Assembly (NCBI GenBank): GCA_902786205.1
Contig: CADABQ010000002.1
Location: 44,586-108,585 of the forward strand
Length of the DNA stretch: 64,000 nucleotides
Source of the DNA: an uncultured Lachnospiraceae bacterium
Lineage (GTDB): Bacteria > Bacillota > Clostridia > Lachnospirales > Lachnospiraceae
Reading direction: 5' to 3'
This document shows, piece after piece, positions 62,526-64,000 of the stretch. Under the pieces are notes generated by a model, which was not told the origin of the DNA, did not search any database, and worked only from the letters and a program-made list of their open reading frames with translations. Every line of letters begins with the position of its first letter. Positions within the stretch are counted from its first letter, which is position 1. The position numbers and the translations under genes are program-made.

Positions 62526-62975
62526 GTGGCTAAGTTTATTTTTAAGATGCAAAATATTTTAGAAATAAAACGGAAGCTGGAAGATCAGGCAAAAAGTGTT
62601 TATGCAGATGCATTAGCACGATTAGAGATGGAGCAGAATAAATTAAAACGACTGGAAGAAAAAAAGGATGTATATGAAAACTATTTGATAGACAGCATGT
62701 ATTCTGTGTTAGAGCTTAAAAAAATTAAATTTTATGAAGAGGCCGTTGAGATTTTAAAATATAGGATTCAAGAGCAGATGGTTAATATCAGGGACGCTCA
62801 GCTGAAGACAGAAAGGGCGCGACAAGCGTTACATGCGGCAGTTGTAGAAAGAAAGACATATGAAAAATTAAGAGAAAGGGCCTTTGACACATTTAAAAAA
62901 GAGTTAAACGCACAAGAACAAAAGGAAATAGATGAATTAGTCAGTTATACATTTGGCGCAGAAAAAAGGGAATAA
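62526..62975 (+). CDS. fliJ: flagellar export chaperone FliJ
   Basis: A 149-residue coiled-coil protein that works with FliI/FliH in export. It begins MAKFIFKMQNILEIKRKLED, typical of clostridial FliJ, and is helical throughout. The start is GTG 62526 after AGGAGG (62515-62520); the frame extends back into the repeat to 62475 but with no ribosome site. The 53-base gap to the next gene has no terminator. Confidence 0.92.
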   Translation: MAKFIFKMQNILEIKRKLEDQAKSVYADALARLEMEQNKLKRLEEKKDVYENYLIDSMYSVLELKKIKFYEEAVEILKYRIQEQMVNIRDAQLKTERARQALHAAVVERKTYEKLRERAFDTFKKELNAQEQKEIDELVSYTFGAEKRE

Positions 62976-63028
62976 AAAACAGTTTTTAGAAATTATTTGG
63001 TTAATTTTTTGTAAAAGAGGTGTAGAAA

Positions 63029-63835
63029 ATGGCAAAAAAAGACGATGAATTAGTAGAGGAGAAGAAAGCTCCAGATAAAAAGGAAAAGAAAGAGAAAAAG
63101 CAGAAGGAACAAAAAAAAGAGGAAGAAAGTTCAGCAAGTAAAGTTGTTACAGTCTTAATTATTATTGTAATTGTTTTAATATGGTTGGGTGTTTTTGCTG
63201 TTTTAATCAAAGCAGATGTAGGAGGTTTTGGAAGTAAAGTTCTTGCGCCTGTTTTGCAGGATGTTCCAGTAATAAACAAAATATTACCAGAGGGAGCAAC
63301 TGGAAAAGATAGTAATTCAAATTATGATTATACTTTAGATGAAGCAATTGAAAAAATTAAAGAATTACAAATGCAATTAGACTCACAAAATAGCAGTAGT
63401 GGTGTGGATTCAAAATATATTACACAGTTGGAGGCAGAGGTAAAAAGATTACAGGAATTCGAAAAGAATCAGGATGAATTTGCTAAACAAAAGAAAGAGT
63501 TTGATGAGCAAGTTGTGTATGCGGATAATGCGCCGGATATAGAAGAATACAAAAAGTATTATGAAGAGATAGATCCGGATAATGCAGCTGAAATTTATCG
63601 ACAGGTAGTTAAGGATGTAGAGTACAGTCAAAAAGTCAAAGATGAGGCAGATAAATATGCGCAGATGGAGCCAGCATCTGCAGCACAAGTCTTGGATCAA
63701 ATGACATCGGCTGATTTGGATATGGTGTGTGAGATATTATCTTGTATGCCTACAGAAAATAGTGCGTTGATTATGCAGGAGTTAGATTCTAATATTGCAG
63801 CGAAGATTACAAAACGTACATTAGCAAAAAAATAA
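63029..63835 (+). CDS. ylxF: YlxF/MotE-like protein (MgtE_N-type C-terminus)
   Basis: A 268-residue membrane protein between fliJ and fliK, the place of ylxF in Bacillus. A Lys/Glu-rich N-terminus (~1-35) precedes one membrane helix (~40-62). A coiled coil (~95-165) leads to a helical C-terminal domain with YAQMEPASAAQVLDQMTSAD and ILSCMPTENSALIMQELDS, resembling the MgtE N-domain seen in MotE. MotE proteins chaperone the stator; the role here is inferred. GAGGTG precedes ATG. Confidence 0.85.
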   Translation: MAKKDDELVEEKKAPDKKEKKEKKQKEQKKEEESSASKVVTVLIIIVIVLIWLGVFAVLIKADVGGFGSKVLAPVLQDVPVINKILPEGATGKDSNSNYDYTLDEAIEKIKELQMQLDSQNSSSGVDSKYITQLEAEVKRLQEFEKNQDEFAKQKKEFDEQVVYADNAPDIEEYKKYYEEIDPDNAAEIYRQVVKDVEYSQKVKDEADKYAQMEPASAAQVLDQMTSADLDMVCEILSCMPTENSALIMQELDSNIAAKITKRTLAKK

Positions 63836-63853
63836 TAGATACCAATCAAGGGG

Positions 63854-63888
63854 ATAGTAAGAACAACATTTTGATGTTGTCATACTAT
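63854..63888 (+). other. hairpin between ylxF and the next flagellar gene
   Basis: ATAGTA/TACTAT at the base and ACAACA/TGTTGT above it, with small internal loops. No T-run, so it is not an intrinsic terminator; it is probably an mRNA processing or stability element. Confidence 0.5.
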
Positions 63889-63920
63889 AAATAAATTATG
63901 TAGGGAAGGAGGAAATAGAT

Positions 63921-64000
63921 GTGCAGAACATAACACAAGTTATGGATTTGATGGAAACAGATGGTGGGCAAAATCAGTCAAAAGCGGTAAAATCTGATAA
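63921..64000 (+). CDS. fliK: start of a probable FliK (hook-length control), partial
   Basis: A GTG at 63921, nine bases after AAGGAGG, opens a frame that runs off the window: MQNITQVMDLMETDGGQN and onward. An overlapping ATG at 63919 stops after four codons. Only 26 residues are visible, so the FliK call rests on gene order (fliJ-ylxF-fliK in Bacillus) and not on sequence motifs. Confidence 0.5.
   Translation, partial: MQNITQVMDLMETDGGQNQSKAVKSD

Overview
The window looks like a chromosomal segment of a motile, low-GC Firmicute, most likely a Lachnospiraceae (Roseburia / Agathobacter / Lachnospira-like) gut anaerobe. The signs are strong AGGAGG ribosome sites, CodY, a topA-codY-flgB flagellar linkage, a secreted modular alpha-amylase with a starch-binding module, DUF1292 and YlmC/YmxH proteins, and a Feo iron system with a small Cys-rich membrane protein. 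Genus is not provable from the window alone. No insertion sequence, prophage or CRISPR array is visible.

Layout. 1-1479: end of nusG, then rplK-rplA and a terminator; rplJ-rplL-rpoBC do not follow. 1652-3788: nadB-nadC (NAD synthesis, no nadA). 4128-10014: a polysaccharide deacetylase, a small secreted protein, and a 1241-residue amylase ending in the same module as that small protein. 10383-14759: a cytidylate-kinase-like protein, gltX and a UvrD-type helicase. 14805-17823 (minus): DUF1292, an LCP cell-wall ligase and a WbaP-type sugar-phosphate transferase, divergent from an HtrA protease (18168). 20005-27491: a ClpX paralogue, AraC regulator, S8 protease, Fic protein, DUF4186, a tiny zinc ribbon, hisC and a single-domain receiver. 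27726-27877: tRNA-Val and tRNA-Met. 28004-30715: a SulP transporter coupled to ispF. 30961-33963 (minus): a PAS3-GGDEF2-EAL protein. 34343-36934: cysS-mrnC-rlmB. 37113-37185 (minus): tRNA-Thr. 37386-42957: a four-gene operon of two unrecognised proteins plus SbcD/SbcC (YhaO/YhaN)-like proteins. 43016-46850: a DtxR-family regulator divergent from feoA-feoA-feoB and a small Cys-rich protein, with three matching palindromes between them. 47156-52861: HAD hydrolase, CLC-F type channel, YmxH, NrdR, ComM and DprA. 53098-64000: topA-codY followed by flgB-flgC-fliE-fliF-fliG-fliH-fliI-fliJ-ylxF and the start of a probable fliK.

The most unusual signals are: (1) a ~114-125 bp, ~96% identical repeat with a 13-bp hairpin, found only 27-28 nt upstream of two unrelated start codons (a HAD gene and fliJ inside the flagellar operon); (2) the stand-alone copy of the amylase C-terminal module beside the amylase; (3) two GC-richer structured intergenic elements sharing a 31-nt conserved tail; (4) the four-gene membrane-associated Mre11/Rad50-like operon; (5) three iron-box-like palindromes before feoA; (6) a PDE-like protein with two degenerate GGDEF domains; (7) a class III-type Fic protein carrying its own C-terminal inhibitory motif.

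All functional calls come from reading sequence and motifs; no database search or structure prediction was run.
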